A stretch of DNA of 64,000 nt, taken from the NCBI GenBank assembly GCA_014904845.1, contig MU119246.1:1-64000 (forward strand). Reading direction: 5' to 3'. This DNA comes from Acephala macrosclerotiorum (taxonomy: Eukaryota; Ascomycota; Leotiomycetes; Helotiales; Mollisiaceae). The notes under the pieces are model-generated. The model searched no databases and was not told the origin of the DNA. It worked only from the letters and a program-made list of their open reading frames with translations. The translations under genes were made by a program, and so were the position numbers. This document shows, piece after piece, positions 46,991 to 59,500 of this stretch (position 1 is its first letter; each line of letters starts with the position of its first letter).

Positions 46991-48460
46991 TTTGAGAATT
47001 TCGAACACACCTTTGCTTGCTCGATCAGCCTTGAATTGCCTTTTTGTTGTTCAGGATGCGAAATTTTGACCTCCAGGTCGTGTTTGACTCATCCTGACTT
47101 CGACATTGCCGATAAGACCAAGTAAATACTAGCAGAAGGCGGGAAGTAAATGTCAGACATCCTAACAGAACATATCCCTATCTTGTCACTTATTGTCAGT
47201 TCAGAGACGAAGTCAAAAAGTTTCCCTTGCCACATTCTAGATCTTTAAGTTCTGTATGGACTCGTCTCATACTGTTTCGACAGCTCCGCGTCTGTCACCA
47301 AAAGGGCTCAGGTCTCGGTTTTTAGCTAGTCACCAGCGAGATGTTAGAGTATAGACTCCGTCTGCAAACATTTAGAAAGGATGCCGGGGCTTGGACTCCA
47401 ATTATTATTCTCCTTCTCGTTCTGCTTTCTACACCAGGCAATCCCAAGCTGCCTGATATCACATGCTGCAATAATGGGACGGCCAATCACAACCTCGAAA
47501 AACAGCAATACAGGACTAGCTCTCTCGCGAATCTCGATACCTTTTTCGCTTGCTCGACCAGTGTGAATTATAGATTTCTGCGCAGTGAGACAACGTTAGA
47601 TCTTATGGCCTCCAAATCTTGCAAGCCACGATGCGGGGAAGAGATCTCGAGCAGCCTCAAAGTTAGTCCAATCACAACTTCGCAACATTACCGTGCACCA
47701 TGGCCCTTTAAGAGTTTCGAATATTCTTTCGCTTGCTCCGCCAATATCGAGATTGCCATTTCGGAGTACAGACGATAACCGAGAGATTTCTTTGCCTCCA
47801 AAGCACGGGAACAGATGCTACCGAGCAGGGAGGCATCAAGTTACAGTCCAAAGGCCAACAAAGATCGCAGCAAAGAATTGGAGTAGAGTATCATGAAAGT
47901 ATAGACTTCCATCTCATCTCCTACTCCTCAAAAGGAAATAACCCCCTTCCCCTGTTCCTCCATCTCACCTTTCCTCAAACAAACCAATCAAAACCCCTTA
48001 AAATGCCGATCCAGCACCATCATCGAACACCTCGTTCGCTTGATCCACCAATTCAGACTGCATAAAGAAACATAGTGGAGTTTTCGGATTTGGCCTCCAA
48101 AACATGGGCGCAAAGCCCTCACCACCTATCAACAGGAGCCATGTACATAGGTTTCTCAAGTTTAGCCTCCAACTCATGCACGCAGAGCCTCAACCAATGG
48201 GATGTCCTCTATCACATACACAACTGTTCCCAATCAGAGACCATTTCTCCCTTCTCTTGATCCACCAAATCCATACAATATGAAAACCAATCAAAGCTCC
48301 ACAAACCGTAGACGGAGCATCTGCTTTTTAAGAATTTCGAACACTTTTTCGCTTGCTAAACCAATTGAGGCTTGTTTTTTAGGTCGGCATATATAAGGCT
48401 TGTGTTGGGCACCGCCTCCAAAAAGACGCAGGAAAGTGTGCATGAGCCAATAGAGAAGAG
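46991..48460 (+). repeat. degenerate two-motif repeat array
   Basis: Motif A (consensus AGAATTTCGAACAC, then TTTCGCTTGCTCGACCA) occurs at about 46991, 47525, 47706, 48017 and 48325. Each is followed 75-88 bp later by motif B (GGCCTCCAAA) at about 47069, 47608, 47791, 48092 and 48413. Extra motif B copies lie near 48164 and, beyond the MITE, 48791. Units are imperfect and irregularly spaced (about 181-534 bp). Small open frames in this zone are read from the repeats. Confidence 0.6.
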
Positions 48461-48483
48461 GGATAAAATTGAGCTTGCGGTTA

Positions 48484-48756
48484 CGAGCCTGGGATCAAAA
48501 GTCTGTGTTTTATAGGGCTTCTCGCTAATAAATGAACGCTAAAACTAAATTTCGATTTTTAACTACGAAGTTAAATTAACTCGGATTTGCTTTATAAACC
48601 CACCATAGCTTCCTATAAGTATCGCATTATAAGATTAAATGATTCTGATTTGTGCGGACTTTATAGTTTTAAAATGAAATCGTCGATTTTGGTTTTTGTC
48701 GCTTAAAAGTGCCTTAAAAAATGCCTGGAAAACACAGACTTATGATCCCAGGCTCG
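48484..48756 (+). mobile_element. MITE (273 bp), non-autonomous relative of the Tc1-like element
   Basis: The left end is identical over 24 bp to the Tc1-like TIR at 41761; the right end differs by one base. Flanked by TTA at 48481-48483 and 48757-48759. The similarity extends slightly inward on both sides (TTTTATAGG on the left, ATGCC-TG-AAA on the right). The interior has no coding sequence and is AT-rich. Confidence 0.88.
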
Positions 48757-49031
48757 TTAGGTCGGGTAGCAGTAGGACTTGTGTTGGGCCGCCTCTAAAA
48801 AGATACAGGAACGGATGCTGAGGGTGATCAAGAGTGCATGAGCGAATGGAGGAGAGACTTGAAAGACGACATGTAGGTAACAAAGTCAAGAATTATCATT
48901 AGGTAAATATCCTAGAAGTATACAGTTCCTCTCACTCACCCCCAAACCAACCCTCTCAAAAACATCACAACTTTTGTCTACCTCTCATCCTCCTCTCCCA
49001 TCCCCTTTCTACCCCTCAATGCCCAAGGCAT

Positions 49032-50160
49032 CTAAAAGACACCATCCTTCTGACCAACAGGATTAACCTCAAGAATCCCAACACCAGAGATAGTATTCTC
49101 ATCCGAAACCTTAGTCGTCACCCCATCCGCAGTAGAAAGCACAACATAAACCTGTCCCGTAGGAGCCAATTGCCCATTTCCCCCAGCAGGAATCATATCA
49201 ATCTTGAAATCCCCACTATTCCCGGAAGTAGTCCTAACTTTAACATAATAAGTATCTAACCCCGAGAAGAAAACCGCATAAACAGGCGTATCGCTCTTAA
49301 TCAACCCCGCACTCACAGCATTCTTCATCGCATGCGTGAACGTCACGGGTGAAGAACCGGCAGTGTATGGGTATTGGCTAGGTTGGATGGTAAGAGCGGG
49401 GAAAGCCTTGAAGGGGAGAGCAGGGTCGCCGGGGGCGAAACCAGTGATGAATTGAGCGGCGAGGGAGAATACGGAGTTGAAGTCTAGGGGAGTGTCGAAG
49501 GGTTTGGGGAATGGGGATTCTTTGAGGGCGGCGCGGATGTAGGATGAGTGGCGGGATTCGACGGTTAGGATGGAGCCGGCGACTGTGAGGTAGGCGTCTT
49601 CGACGATTGCTGCGGCGGCGCCTGGGAGGGATGTTAGTGATTGTAGGAGGAGAAGGGAAGGAAGAAGGGAAAGGGAGGAATGAGATGAGGGCAGGGGAGA
49701 AAGGCTTACCGAGATAGGCGGAGACACCGACACCCTCGAGGACGGAGGAGAGGGCGAGGAAGGACTTGACGTCTGTGGATGGGAAGGAGTAGGTAGCCTC
49801 ATGGACAGCAGCGGCTCCGAGAGCGCCGGCGAGGGTGCTGACGTGAGTCTAATTTCTGTCAGTCCTCGTCTTTCCTCAACCAAGGGGGCAACAACATGCC
49901 TCCTCATCATAGTAGATCTCCTTGAGGTTGTCATAGAAAGGATCCGCGAAGCCAGCAGCGACGAAGTCTGCTTGGGTGTAGTTGGCCAACCCCTCCATGT
50001 AGAACTTACGTTCGAGGTATTCGAGAGTAAGAGCGTAGTTTAGGATAGTGGTATCGCCTCCAGGAGGAGCATTGTAGTCCTCGACTGTGTCGCGTTGCTC
50101 GAGAGGAGCAGCGGTAGCGAGGCTAGCAGCCAGCACTGGGAGGAAGGTAGAGTAACGCAT
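49032..50160 (-). CDS. rds1: secreted ferritin-like protein, Rds1 type
   Basis: Minus-strand join 50160..49900, 49848..49710, 49621..49032; 329 aa. It has a signal peptide ([17 protein letters not shown]). The ferritin-like helical bundle (Ferritin_2 type) includes [18 protein letters not shown] joined to [10 protein letters not shown], and [25 protein letters not shown], with spaced Glu/His ligands (E-x6-Y, E-x2-H, E-x2-H) usual for this family. The C-terminal half is a beta-rich extension. Rds1-like proteins are associated with stress and nutrient limitation; their biochemical role is unclear. Intron 1 has GC-AG borders (GCATGT...TTAG) because only that splice keeps DEE-THV in phase; intron 2 is GT-AG, 88 bp. 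Confidence 0.85.
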
Positions 50161-51394
50161 GATGAATTAAGGTAAAACTAGGTGCTCTTGATGGTATTGA
50201 GAAGAAGAGAGGCTGTGAGGGATGCAGGGCAGGAAAGGAAAGGAGATAGCGGTCCAGACAGACTCTATATAGGAAAGCTAGGGGGAAAGGGAGCTGTGTT
50301 GATTGCGGGGGATCAACATCGTAATGATGACAGAAAACACACCAGTGTGATTATTCCGATCAATGAGACTACTTCGTGAAGGCATGTTGGCACTACGAGA
50401 GACACTCGACCTGGAAGCTACACCTTCCGGGCAATGTCACCATCGAAAGACTCCTCACGATGGAAGGAAGCTATTCCGTCCCCAAAATAGGCAAGAGTTG
50501 TGATTTGCTCAATGGAACGTTTGCGGAGAACAACCCTGCATGAAAGCTTACTTTCTCTAGAACCTTGAACTCATCTCCTTGCCCCTTTTATCCAAAGATC
50601 TCTAGCCAAGCTGTCGGTAGCAAACGACACCGCGGACCCCTAGAGCAATTTCTCGTGATATGGCGCGAAGGCGCGGATCCTGACGACGTGGCGGAATGAT
50701 ATCTAACCCAAAGAAAAACCGCCAAGCCAATCTCTGCTCTCTCTTCAGCCCCGTCGAGCAACATACCCAATCATAGTCTTTCCTTTTTGGGACCCACATC
50801 ACACAAGCTTAACTTTAAGCTTCAGCCTTAGCATCCCGCCATTCGTGCTGCCAGCCCAAATCGACAGCGCATGCGGATTCAGAAGCATCCGAAGTTGGAG
50901 GCGCGGATCTAGATTTCCTGTGCAATCTTATCGATTTCTTACAACTTCCACCAACTTGCTTTTGGAATGGAGGCCAGATCAGTAGACAAATGTCTTGCAG
51001 ATTGTCTTGAGCTCCTCATCAGAGTCATCACTAGACAGTTTTCATTAGTAACTCAAAGGCACAGCCTAGTTGTATTTTTGCCTGCAAGACTCTTGCCAAG
51101 AGGAGTTCAGTCCAATGTAGACATTCCTTGTCATATGTCTTGTCAATGCTTGGATGACACTTCCCCTCACTCTCCTGTCCTGTCTGTTGTCAAGCTCGGA
51201 ACTAACGCCTAACTCAAGGGAAAAGGTCTGGGCTTGGCTGGATTGATTTGAAATATCCAAAATATCCAAACTATCCAAATTGTACCGCTCACTACGAGGG
51301 GTAATTTCCTGTGGCGCGCTCTGCCACAGCCATTGAATACATCGTGCAAGATTAGTATAGTGCGCAGGGGTTGTAAGTGCAGCATGCAGGGCAA
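50161..51394. other. intergenic: rds1-like promoter side and 3' of the GS-like gene
   Basis: No gene recognised. Holds the probable promoter of the minus-strand Rds1-like gene. Near 51247 there is a short direct repeat of the type AAATATCCAA repeated three times. Confidence 0.45.
50264..50273 (-). promoter_or_regulatory. TATA-like box for the Rds1-like gene
   Basis: CCTATATAGA on the minus strand, about 105-115 bp before the ATG at 50160; placement fits a TATA element with a short 5'UTR. Confidence 0.4.
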
Positions 51395-53024
51395 TCACAC
51401 AGTCTCGATATATCTCCGTACCTCCCTACTCGGAAATTAGTTTAACTTTCAAAGCTCGTCAGATGAACATGAACATACCAGTCTGTGACAGCCTCATCCC
51501 ATAACCGAATCTCATGCTCTCTCGTGCCACCGTAATGTTCCACGAACTCGTCGCCGAAGACCTCTCTGGCGACACTTTCGGGTCGCATAAATCTCTCTGT
51601 GGCCTCCTTCAGACTTTTCGCAAGTCTGACTCCTGGATCTGCCTTTCCTCCCACATTTTGTCCTTTGCCAAGAGGCTTTTGGTTAAGTTCCATTTCCTTT
51701 TCCACACCTCTCCAGCCCAGAGCTAAAATAGCAGCGAGCACGTAAAATGGGTTCGCGTCTGCCCCAGGAACTCGGACCTCGAAGCGTGTTGCTCCTGGTT
51801 TTGATGTAGGGGGTGCGATCAACCGAATTGAGGCGGCGCGGTGCTCGAGGCCCCATGAAACGGTTACTGGTGCCCAGAAGTTCTCGACTAAACGTTTATA
51901 GGAGTTCACTGTGGGTGCGACGATGGGCATGATGTCTGGTAAGCCGTCCAACAGCCCTGCGAGGAAATGCCTTCCCAGATCTGACAAGTTCGCAATGTCC
52001 TCCCATTCTGCTTCGGTATCTTTCTTCTCTCTGGCGAAGAGGTTCTTTCCGTCCTTGTCAACAATCGAGACGTGCATGTGTCCACTGTTTCCTGGCAGAC
52101 CCTGCCGTGGTTTCGCCATGAAGCAAGGTGTGATTCCGTACTTGGTTGCAACTGACTTGACAACATATCTAGAAACAGGTCAGAAAAAACTCCTGCAGAT
52201 CTAAAGGGAAAACAAACTTGAATAAACCGGCTTTATCTGCCATTTGCTGGATTTCGCCGAAAGAAAGAGCAGCTTCGAAAACACCAGGACCACTTTCTGT
52301 GTGCCAACCTTCTATTCCGCAGTTGAACTTCTCGCATGCATCAAATATGCTATAATAGTATTCTTGATTATGTACAGGTCGAGTTAAGCTGTATCCAAAC
52401 ATCCCCTCGGTCAACGATGGTAAGGAGCTGACAGGATTGTCTCGCAGAAAGGTCGCGGTTGAGGAATTATTTCGTTCAGATAATGGTCCATTGGAGTCGA
52501 CTGCAGGGGCTTTGAATTGGAAGAACTCGTATTCAACTGGGAGAGCTGTCAGCTACTTTGAAAGTCCAACTGGAGGGGGAACAATGGCGCATACCCCCGG
52601 CCATTGATCCATATCCCTTAGCCTTCAGCTTGTCGACTTGGGTTTTAAGCAGACCTCTCGGACATGCGCTGATCGGCTTCCCAGTATCGGGATCAAAAAA
52701 CGAGATGAGGAAAAACGGCACATCGTCCTCCCAAGGTATCCTCCTGAAGCTGGAAAGGTCAGGGATAGCAATCATATCGCGGTATCCATTTTCAGCATTG
52801 CTGATCTTCAATTCCTTAAAGTATGTCTGGTCGTGCATATCCCAGCCGAATACCACTGAGCAGAATCCGAATCCTTCCTTGACAATGCCTAGAAACTTTT
52901 TCTTGGCCATCAGCTTGCCTCGCAGAATTCCGTCGGCATCGACGCCTGCAACCTTGACCTTGGTATCATTCTCGAGAAGCTTCGGCAGTGACTCAATGGT
53001 TATCTCTTCGCTCTTATCTGGCAT
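51395..53024 (-). CDS. glutamine-synthetase-like enzyme (FluG C-terminal / type I GS family)
   Basis: Minus-strand join 53024..52595, 52536..52218, 52168..51479, 51425..51395; 489 aa, with introns of 58, 49 and 53 bp. GS beta-grasp domain: VKVAGVDADGILRGKLM. Catalytic barrel: MAGVEYEFFQF across intron 1, CGIEGWHTESGPGVFE, PGNSGHMHVSIVD, and EHRAASIRLIAPP, which carries the arginines of the active site. The last exon restores the family C terminus WEVRRYIETV. These stand-alone eukaryotic proteins ligate glutamate or related acids to ammonia or an amine; the substrate cannot be read here. Transcribed away from the SDR gene at 54147 with a shared 1.1 kb upstream region. Confidence 0.87.
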
Positions 53025-54146
53025 TTTGTATGCTGCTCGCAGCCGGAGGAATGGGGGAGTTGGATTGGAGCGGGGAAGTGAGGAGTTGGACAAAGTATTT
53101 GCGTGCGAAATAGATTGTTGACTAGCAGGCAGATGTCCTATTCAATGACCCAAAGATTGGATTCAAAAGTCCGTGTAGATTCTGTTGAAGAATGCCAGAA
53201 GAATGCCTGTCGTGTGCGAAGTTGGAAGAGAGGGGCTGCGGCGATAAGAGCTAGAACCAATATTTGAGCTACCCCATGTCAGAGCTCCACTTACGGCCAA
53301 TCAACGGCCGTGTTTCAAGCCCCATACGCAGCCCGCATGCCACCCGAGAATCGTCACCCAAGACGAGGAGTAAGGTTAACATAAATACTTGTTCGTGAAC
53401 CCCTTGGAAGTTTGGAAGCATTTTGTCATCATTTGAGGCTATTCCCAGATGTTCACGTTCTTACCAGAAAAGAAACACCATGATGCTGCCCGGCGTGAAG
53501 CTGTGACGCACTAGGGCAAGGGGACCGACGCATGGCTACCAATGCATCCCTTCTCGGGAGCTCGATACGATTTTCGGACTTGAACCCCGCGACAATGTCA
53601 CGGGTCCCTCTATTGACACATTGCTACTTCAAAGCAACTACAAACAGCCAGTAACGCACCCCGCAATGTTGTACCAGTATTGTTTCTTATACGGTAATGT
53701 TCCACGATGCACGAGTCGGTCAAGTTTCGGAGTGAGGAGTCCGTCGCCGAGTCGTGGACTGTATGCTCTTTAACGCTTAACCTTAGATAAGAGATATTGA
53801 CAGAGACCGACAACGGACCATTGACACATAGCCCTCCCTCCACACCACTTTTTGTTTTGTGCCATTAATAATTTGCCATCGAGAGCTTTCTTCACCGCAT
53901 CTCCAATTCACCACTTCAGTCTCAACATTTGAAATCAAAAAGGGTTCTTATCGCCGTTTTTCTGTAAGTTCGTCTTCCACTGCCGTCACTGCATAATCGC
54001 TCCTTGCGATTATCATAAGCGAGCATTCCAGAAAATATATTGTTGCGGGTACCACGGGGTTCACTTTTTCAAGACCACATCGTTGACTTCCAATCTCAGA
54101 TTCTTCAACTTCCAAATCGAACCTTCTTCTTTTCAAACATATCAAG
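53025..54146. other. divergent promoter region between GS-like and SDR genes
   Basis: No gene seen. Being shared by two divergent metabolic genes, it may co-regulate them. Confidence 0.45.
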
Positions 54147-55396
54147 ATGGGTGACATTTCTCGAAGCAGCAGCACCAGTGGTAAGGTCCATACCATCAAC
54201 AGCATTGGTATGGGACGTTTGTTGGGGAAAAACGCTATTGTTACTGGAGCAGCAGGGTGAGTGGTTCATCAGTTTCAATCGTCTCGTCTCATGAGCCCCT
54301 TTCTGTTGGTAATTGTCAGTACGTCATCATCGTTCATCACCTCCACGTGATTCTATGTTACCTCCCCCTCAAGTCACGTTTGCATTCAGAGTTCTTGTAT
54401 CATTATGAGCTCGCCTGTTATGTTGTTATTCTGGACGATCTAATTTTTTCAATACCGTAAGTGCTAACCTCATCATAGGGGTATCGGTCTCGAAACATGT
54501 ATCCTCTTCGCCAAGGAAGGTGCCAATGTCCTCATGGCCGATATCTCAGAGAAGGCTCTAGACAAAGCTTCCGCCAAGCTGAAGGAATTGGTCCCTTCTG
54601 CCCACAAAGTTGAGATCCAGGTACGCTTTATCAAATGAAGTCTTCTATCACGTGGCTAATATATCAACCAGGTCTGTGACGTTTCCAAGGAAGAGGCTGT
54701 GAAGGCAATGGTCGATCATGTTGATTCATGGGGCGGTGTTGATATCATATTCAACAACGCAGGTATCATGCATGCGGACGATGATGACGCGATTAACACA
54801 CCCGAGAAGATCTGGGACCTCACTCAAGCTATCAACGTCAAGGGTGTCTGGTTCGGCTGCAAGTACGCAGTCTTGTCCCTGCGAAAGTTCAAGAAGACCA
54901 AAGGTTCCATCATCAACACCGCATCCGTCGTTGCTTTAGTCGGTTCAGCTACTCCACAACTTGCATACACTGCCAGCAAGGGTGCTGTGCTGGCCTTGAC
55001 CAGAGAATTGGCTATCGTCCACGCCAGAGAGGGCTTCAGATTCAACGCCTTGTGCCCAGCACCTCTCAACACTCCATTATTGCAGGATTGGTTGGGTGAT
55101 GATAAGGCGAAGAGGCATCGACGAGAGATCCACTTCCCAAGTGGTCGTTTCGGTGAGGCTATTGAGCAAGCAAATGCTGTCCTCTTCTTGGCCAGCGATG
55201 AGTCGAGCTTCATCAACGGACAGGTACGTTCCCTGAAATTGATTTCAATTGCGAATACTTACTCTCGTAGGACTTCGTCGTCGATGGCGGTATGACAAAG
55301 GCATACGTTACCCCAGAAGGTCCACCACTCGCCGCACCAAAGAACAACGCTCTCCTTTCCAAGCAAGTCGATGCTATCCGCGGCACTGGCATCTGA
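54147..55396 (+). CDS. short-chain dehydrogenase/reductase (classical SDR)
   Basis: Join 54147..54256, 54479..54620, 54672..55223, 55271..55396; 309 aa, with introns of 222, 51 and 47 bp. The NAD(P)-binding motif TGAAGGIG is completed across intron 1. DADIS-like MADIS at the end of beta 2 suggests preference for NAD(H). NNAG, the catalytic Ser in NTASVVALVG and YTASK are all present, then C-terminal FVVDGGMTKAYVTPEG. Substrate unknown. The 222 bp first intron is long for this window. Neighbours (GS-like enzyme, permease) suggest small-molecule catabolism. Confidence 0.88.
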
Positions 55397-56600
55397 ATGT
55401 ATTCCCCAATTCTTGAGATTTTCCCATGAAATAAATTATTTGGGCGGCTCAGCGGTGATTTTGCAGAATGAGTAGATCGTAAGTACACAACATCTCAGCA
55501 AAGGCGTCGAGGAAGATCGTAGATAGCATTGCTTGCTTTGAGGAAATCAAGTCTGCTTTTCGCATGTCCTCCTCCTACCAGTTATAGGGACTATCTCGGG
55601 CAGAGAGCCTGGCTCCATCTCCTCATACCCACTGCCAGCATATCAAGTGTCCTAGAGCAACAACGTCCTCAATTCGGCGGAAAAACTTCGAACGGAGTGG
55701 GCTTCTGCTGTAGGTCACGTGATTATAGTAATTTTCCTCATCCACAAGCGCTTAGAGTTGCTGACGAGTATGGGGAGCATTGAAATCTGATCAATCAGAT
55801 TAATCATGTTATTCATACCGGAGATTTCCAAGAGTGAGACGAAGCCACGAAGATCTTTCACAGAAACTTTTTCATCGGCGGGCCCGCTCCGCCCCGCTTG
55901 GCACGCAAATGTCCCATCAAAACCCGCCAGCTAACGGCACCTCAACGTCAGCGCGCGTATCAAAAAGTTTTTTTTCCCTCAACCCCACACTTGCGTACCG
56001 TATCGTGTCTTTTTGCCTAGATAGTTCGATCAAGACGAGAGGTCGTGACCTCCTTCCAAAAGGATACAATCCAAGTGCTTGGATGCGGACGTTGCTTCTT
56101 GGCTTTCGGCAAGTAACGAAGGTTTATTAGCACAGCTTTCTAAGAGATTTTTTGGCATTGAATTGAGTGAGAGGCGAATCTTTATCTCGCCCAGCCTGCA
56201 AGTCGGAAGAAGTTCTTCGCTCGTGGGTCTTGGCTTACCGAACGAGCCTTACCGTAAGGCGAACGAAATTTGAGGTATTTCGAGGGTCTCCACCGACGAT
56301 CTGTCTTGGTAGCATAGATATACATACCTCGTGGAGAATTTTTTTCCTTTTCTGGTGTTTCTTTCCTTTTTTTGTTTATCTTTCTTATCTTTGTTCTTGT
56401 CTTTCTGATATCCCTTTTTGATCGTTTCTGGCGAGAGTTAGGACTACTGGTAGTGTCCCCGTACCTTACCCCACTTTGGGTGCTCTCCGTCATAGGTAGC
56501 CTTACCCGCAGCTATTATTATCCTCGGGCCTAGATCAAACTTGTATTCAAACGCCGTCAGTCCTCGGAGAGTTCAGAGCTTCTCTTCGCCCAACAGCACA
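55397..56600. other. intergenic, upstream of the permease
   Basis: No gene recognised; T-rich stretch near 56335-56420 is probably in the permease promoter or leader. Confidence 0.45.
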
Positions 56601-58384
56601 ATGGCGAAGTCCATCAAAGGAGAGGACGTAGGCATCAGCCGGAACAGCTCCTCCAACAGCGATGGCACAACCACCTCCAACGCCGACGCAGCCCGTCTAG
56701 CTGGTACGTTGTCTCCCAAGCCCAAATCAGAACCACACCCAAGTAATCTTCCCCAGAAATGGGCTATATCCAAGACATGAAACGCAACTTCTCCGTTTTC
56801 TCCCTCCTTGGCGTCGGCTTCTCCCTCACAAACTCCTGGTTTGGAATCTCCACCGCCCTCGTAACAGGCATCAACTCAGGCGGACCCGTCCTAATAGTCT
56901 ACGGCATCATTCTCATCGCCATAATCTCAACTTGTGTCGGAATCTCGTTGTCAGAATTAGCGAGTGCGATGCCGAATGCTGGAGGACAGTACTTCTGGGC
57001 GAATGAGCTAGCGCCAAAGGGGTATGGACGCTTTGCTAGCTATTTGACGGGATGGTTCGCCTGGGCAGGCAGTATCTTCACTAGCGCGAGTGTAGCACTC
57101 GGTCTCGGAAGCGCTGTCATGGGATGCATCCAACTCTTTCATCCGAACTTGTGCGTCTCGCTTATCTACCCCGCCCCTTTTTCACAAATGTTCATTGACA
57201 TTCGGAGATAGGGTGATCAAACCATGGATGGTCCTCATCGCCTACGAAATCATAAACGCATTCGCCTTCCCATTTAACTGTTACGGCAAACTCCTCCCGC
57301 GAGTAGCAACCTTTACCCTTTGGTGTTCCCTCCTCTCATTCACTGTCATCCTCATCACCGTGCCGTCCGTTGCACCCACGCACGAATCCGCCTATTTCGT
57401 ATTCGCAAACTTCGTAAACAACACAGGCTGGTCCTCAAACGGGATCGCGTTCATTGTTGGATTGATAAATACGAATTGGGCGTTTGCGTGTTTGGATTGT
57501 GCAACGCATATGGCAGAGGAGGTCGAGAGGCCAGAGAGGAATATTCCGGTTGCGATTATGGGGACGGTGGGGATTGGGTTTGTTACTAGTTGGTTTTATA
57601 GTGTTGGGATGTTCTTCTCCATAAACGGCAAGTCCTCCCTTCCCTCCTCCTTTTCCCTTCCTTTCTTCTTTTTCCTATCACCGAAATCCAGAAAAATGCT
57701 GACAGCCGGTGGTAAATAGATCTCGACGCACTATTCAACACGCCCACCGGAGTCCCCATCCTCGCCCTCTTCAACCAAGCCCTCCGCTCCCGCGGCGGTG
57801 CCTTAGTCCTCGAACTCCTAATCCTATCCACAGGTCTCGGCTGCCAAATCGCATCTCAAACATGGCAATCGAGACTCTGCTGGTCTTTTGCGAGAGATAA
57901 CGGCCTCCCATTTTCTCCTTACCTATCGAAAATCCACCCAAAGCTTGATGTTCCGTTTAACGCACACCTATTCTCGAGCATAATTGTCGCTGTTCTTGGA
58001 TTATTGTATTTGGGAAGTATAACGGCGTTCAACTCTATGGTCACCGCCTGCATTGTGTTACTTTATATCTCATACTCAATCCCAGTAGCATGTCTCCTTA
58101 TACGCGGACGAGAGAATATCAGACATGGACCATTCTGGCTAGGGAAGATTGGTATGGTGGCGAATTGGGTATTGTTGCTTTGGACAGCGTTCACGTTGGT
58201 TATGTATTCTTTTCCGCCGGTTCAACCGGTAAAAGCGGGAAATATGAATTATGTTTGTGTAGTTTATGCTGTTGTTACGGTGATTTTGACGGGGTGGTGG
58301 TTTGGTGCGGGACGGTGGGAGTATCGGGGTGCGGAGGAGAGGAAGGTTGATGCTATTGCCGTAGATGTAGATGTTGTAGCTTGA
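56601..58384 (+). CDS. APC-superfamily permease, choline/GABA/amino-acid transporter type
   Basis: Join 56601..56703, 56757..57150, 57212..57627, 57720..58384; 525 aa, with introns of 53, 61 and 92 bp. A short Ser-rich cytosolic N terminus precedes EMGYIQDMKRNFSVFSLLG, the family entry motif. About twelve membrane segments follow, with SELASAMPNAGGQYFW, INTNWAFACLDCATHMAEEV and ERPERNIPVAI, characteristic of the amino acid-choline transporter group (yeast Hnm1, Uga4). Substrate is not certain. Intron 3 is GC-AG: GCAAGT follows ATAAACG, and only this splice joins SING to DLDALFNTP in phase. Confidence 0.88.
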
Positions 58385-59500
58385 ATGAGGAATTTTAGAT
58401 TTATTTTTGAATAGCAAGAAGTACTTTTGGAGATATGGGGATTGACATTATTGTCGGGATAGATGCCCCTTGATTTCTGGTACTTTGGTATGTCTTTTTC
58501 TTTTAATGCCACGCAGCGGTGTCGAGAACTCATCCCAAGCGCCGTACTTACATTCACCAGTCTTTTAATATGCTTGGAGGATTTATCTCCCTACCAAGGA
58601 ACGGAAGACGCCACAAGTTTGGAAGCCAAGATGTCTGAATGGTCAGGCTCAGTTCGCGACCAAGGAAGCTCTAGATTGGTGCACTAAGCGGGCCCTGTGT
58701 TCGAAATCTCGAAAGGGCTGGTGTTTCCTCACTGCTTTGCTGGCTTGTGATTGGTCTGTCGCTCTGCCAGTTTCTTTCGCGGTTCTCATGAGTTGTGGAT
58801 TTGGCAATGGACATTGGTGAGAGGAGAGGGATTTTCGTGTTCTCCTAGATTGTGTTTGTCCGAAGGGATTTCTGACTTGCTCGAGTTTGGAACTTGAAAA
58901 GAGGAAAAAGGCAATCCTTTCCTTTCTCTTGTGTCGGGGGATTGTGAGGGTTGAAGTATAACTTCGCACAATCGTGAAGGTCAGCGAATCTATTTTGAGG
59001 AGAGATCTACCCCGCATTTTGGAGGCCGACGGAATACCTGGTTATCGGGCCCTGGCCGGCATCACGCTGTGTTGATTCGTGAAGTAAGCGACTTGGAAAT
59101 CCTCAAAGGGCTAGGCTGGTAATACAGTAGTAGCCATTGAGAACTTCGGTGATCTGCTAGAGTTAAGCTTCTTGTGCTTACTTTCTAACAGTATCATGAT
59201 ACCTAGCATGGAAATTATTAGGTTCAAATTATTTGGATTCAAATTATAAATGTTAAAAAGTATTCTCCGATACTTCCCTTTTCTCAAGCGAGACTCGCTT
59301 AGCGCAGAAGCTCCTTCCTCATCTCCGCAAACTGCAAGCATTATTTCTAGAAGGCATTAGGTTATCAATCGGCGTGCGGTATGTGAAAAGGAATGGGCAT
59401 CATAGAATAGGTAGAGAAAATGCAATAGGAGGCTCTAGGTTAGATTTGACAGCCCGGTGCACTATCTCGTAGAGATTGTCGACTATATGGTATCGTTATC
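58385..59500. other. intergenic between convergent permease and ankyrin genes
   Basis: No gene recognised. One word resembling motif B of the 47-48 kb repeat lies on the minus strand near 59027. Confidence 0.4.

Noticed and set aside
46991..48460. CRISPR-like or tRNA-cluster interpretation of the repeat array
   Set aside because: Units are long, degenerate and irregularly spaced; no tRNA cloverleaf or uniform direct repeat with unique spacers is visible.
53157..53185. Sequence resembling the Tc1/MITE TIR (GATTCAAAAGTCCGTGT)
   Set aside because: Only a partial match, no TTA flank and no partner inverted repeat nearby.
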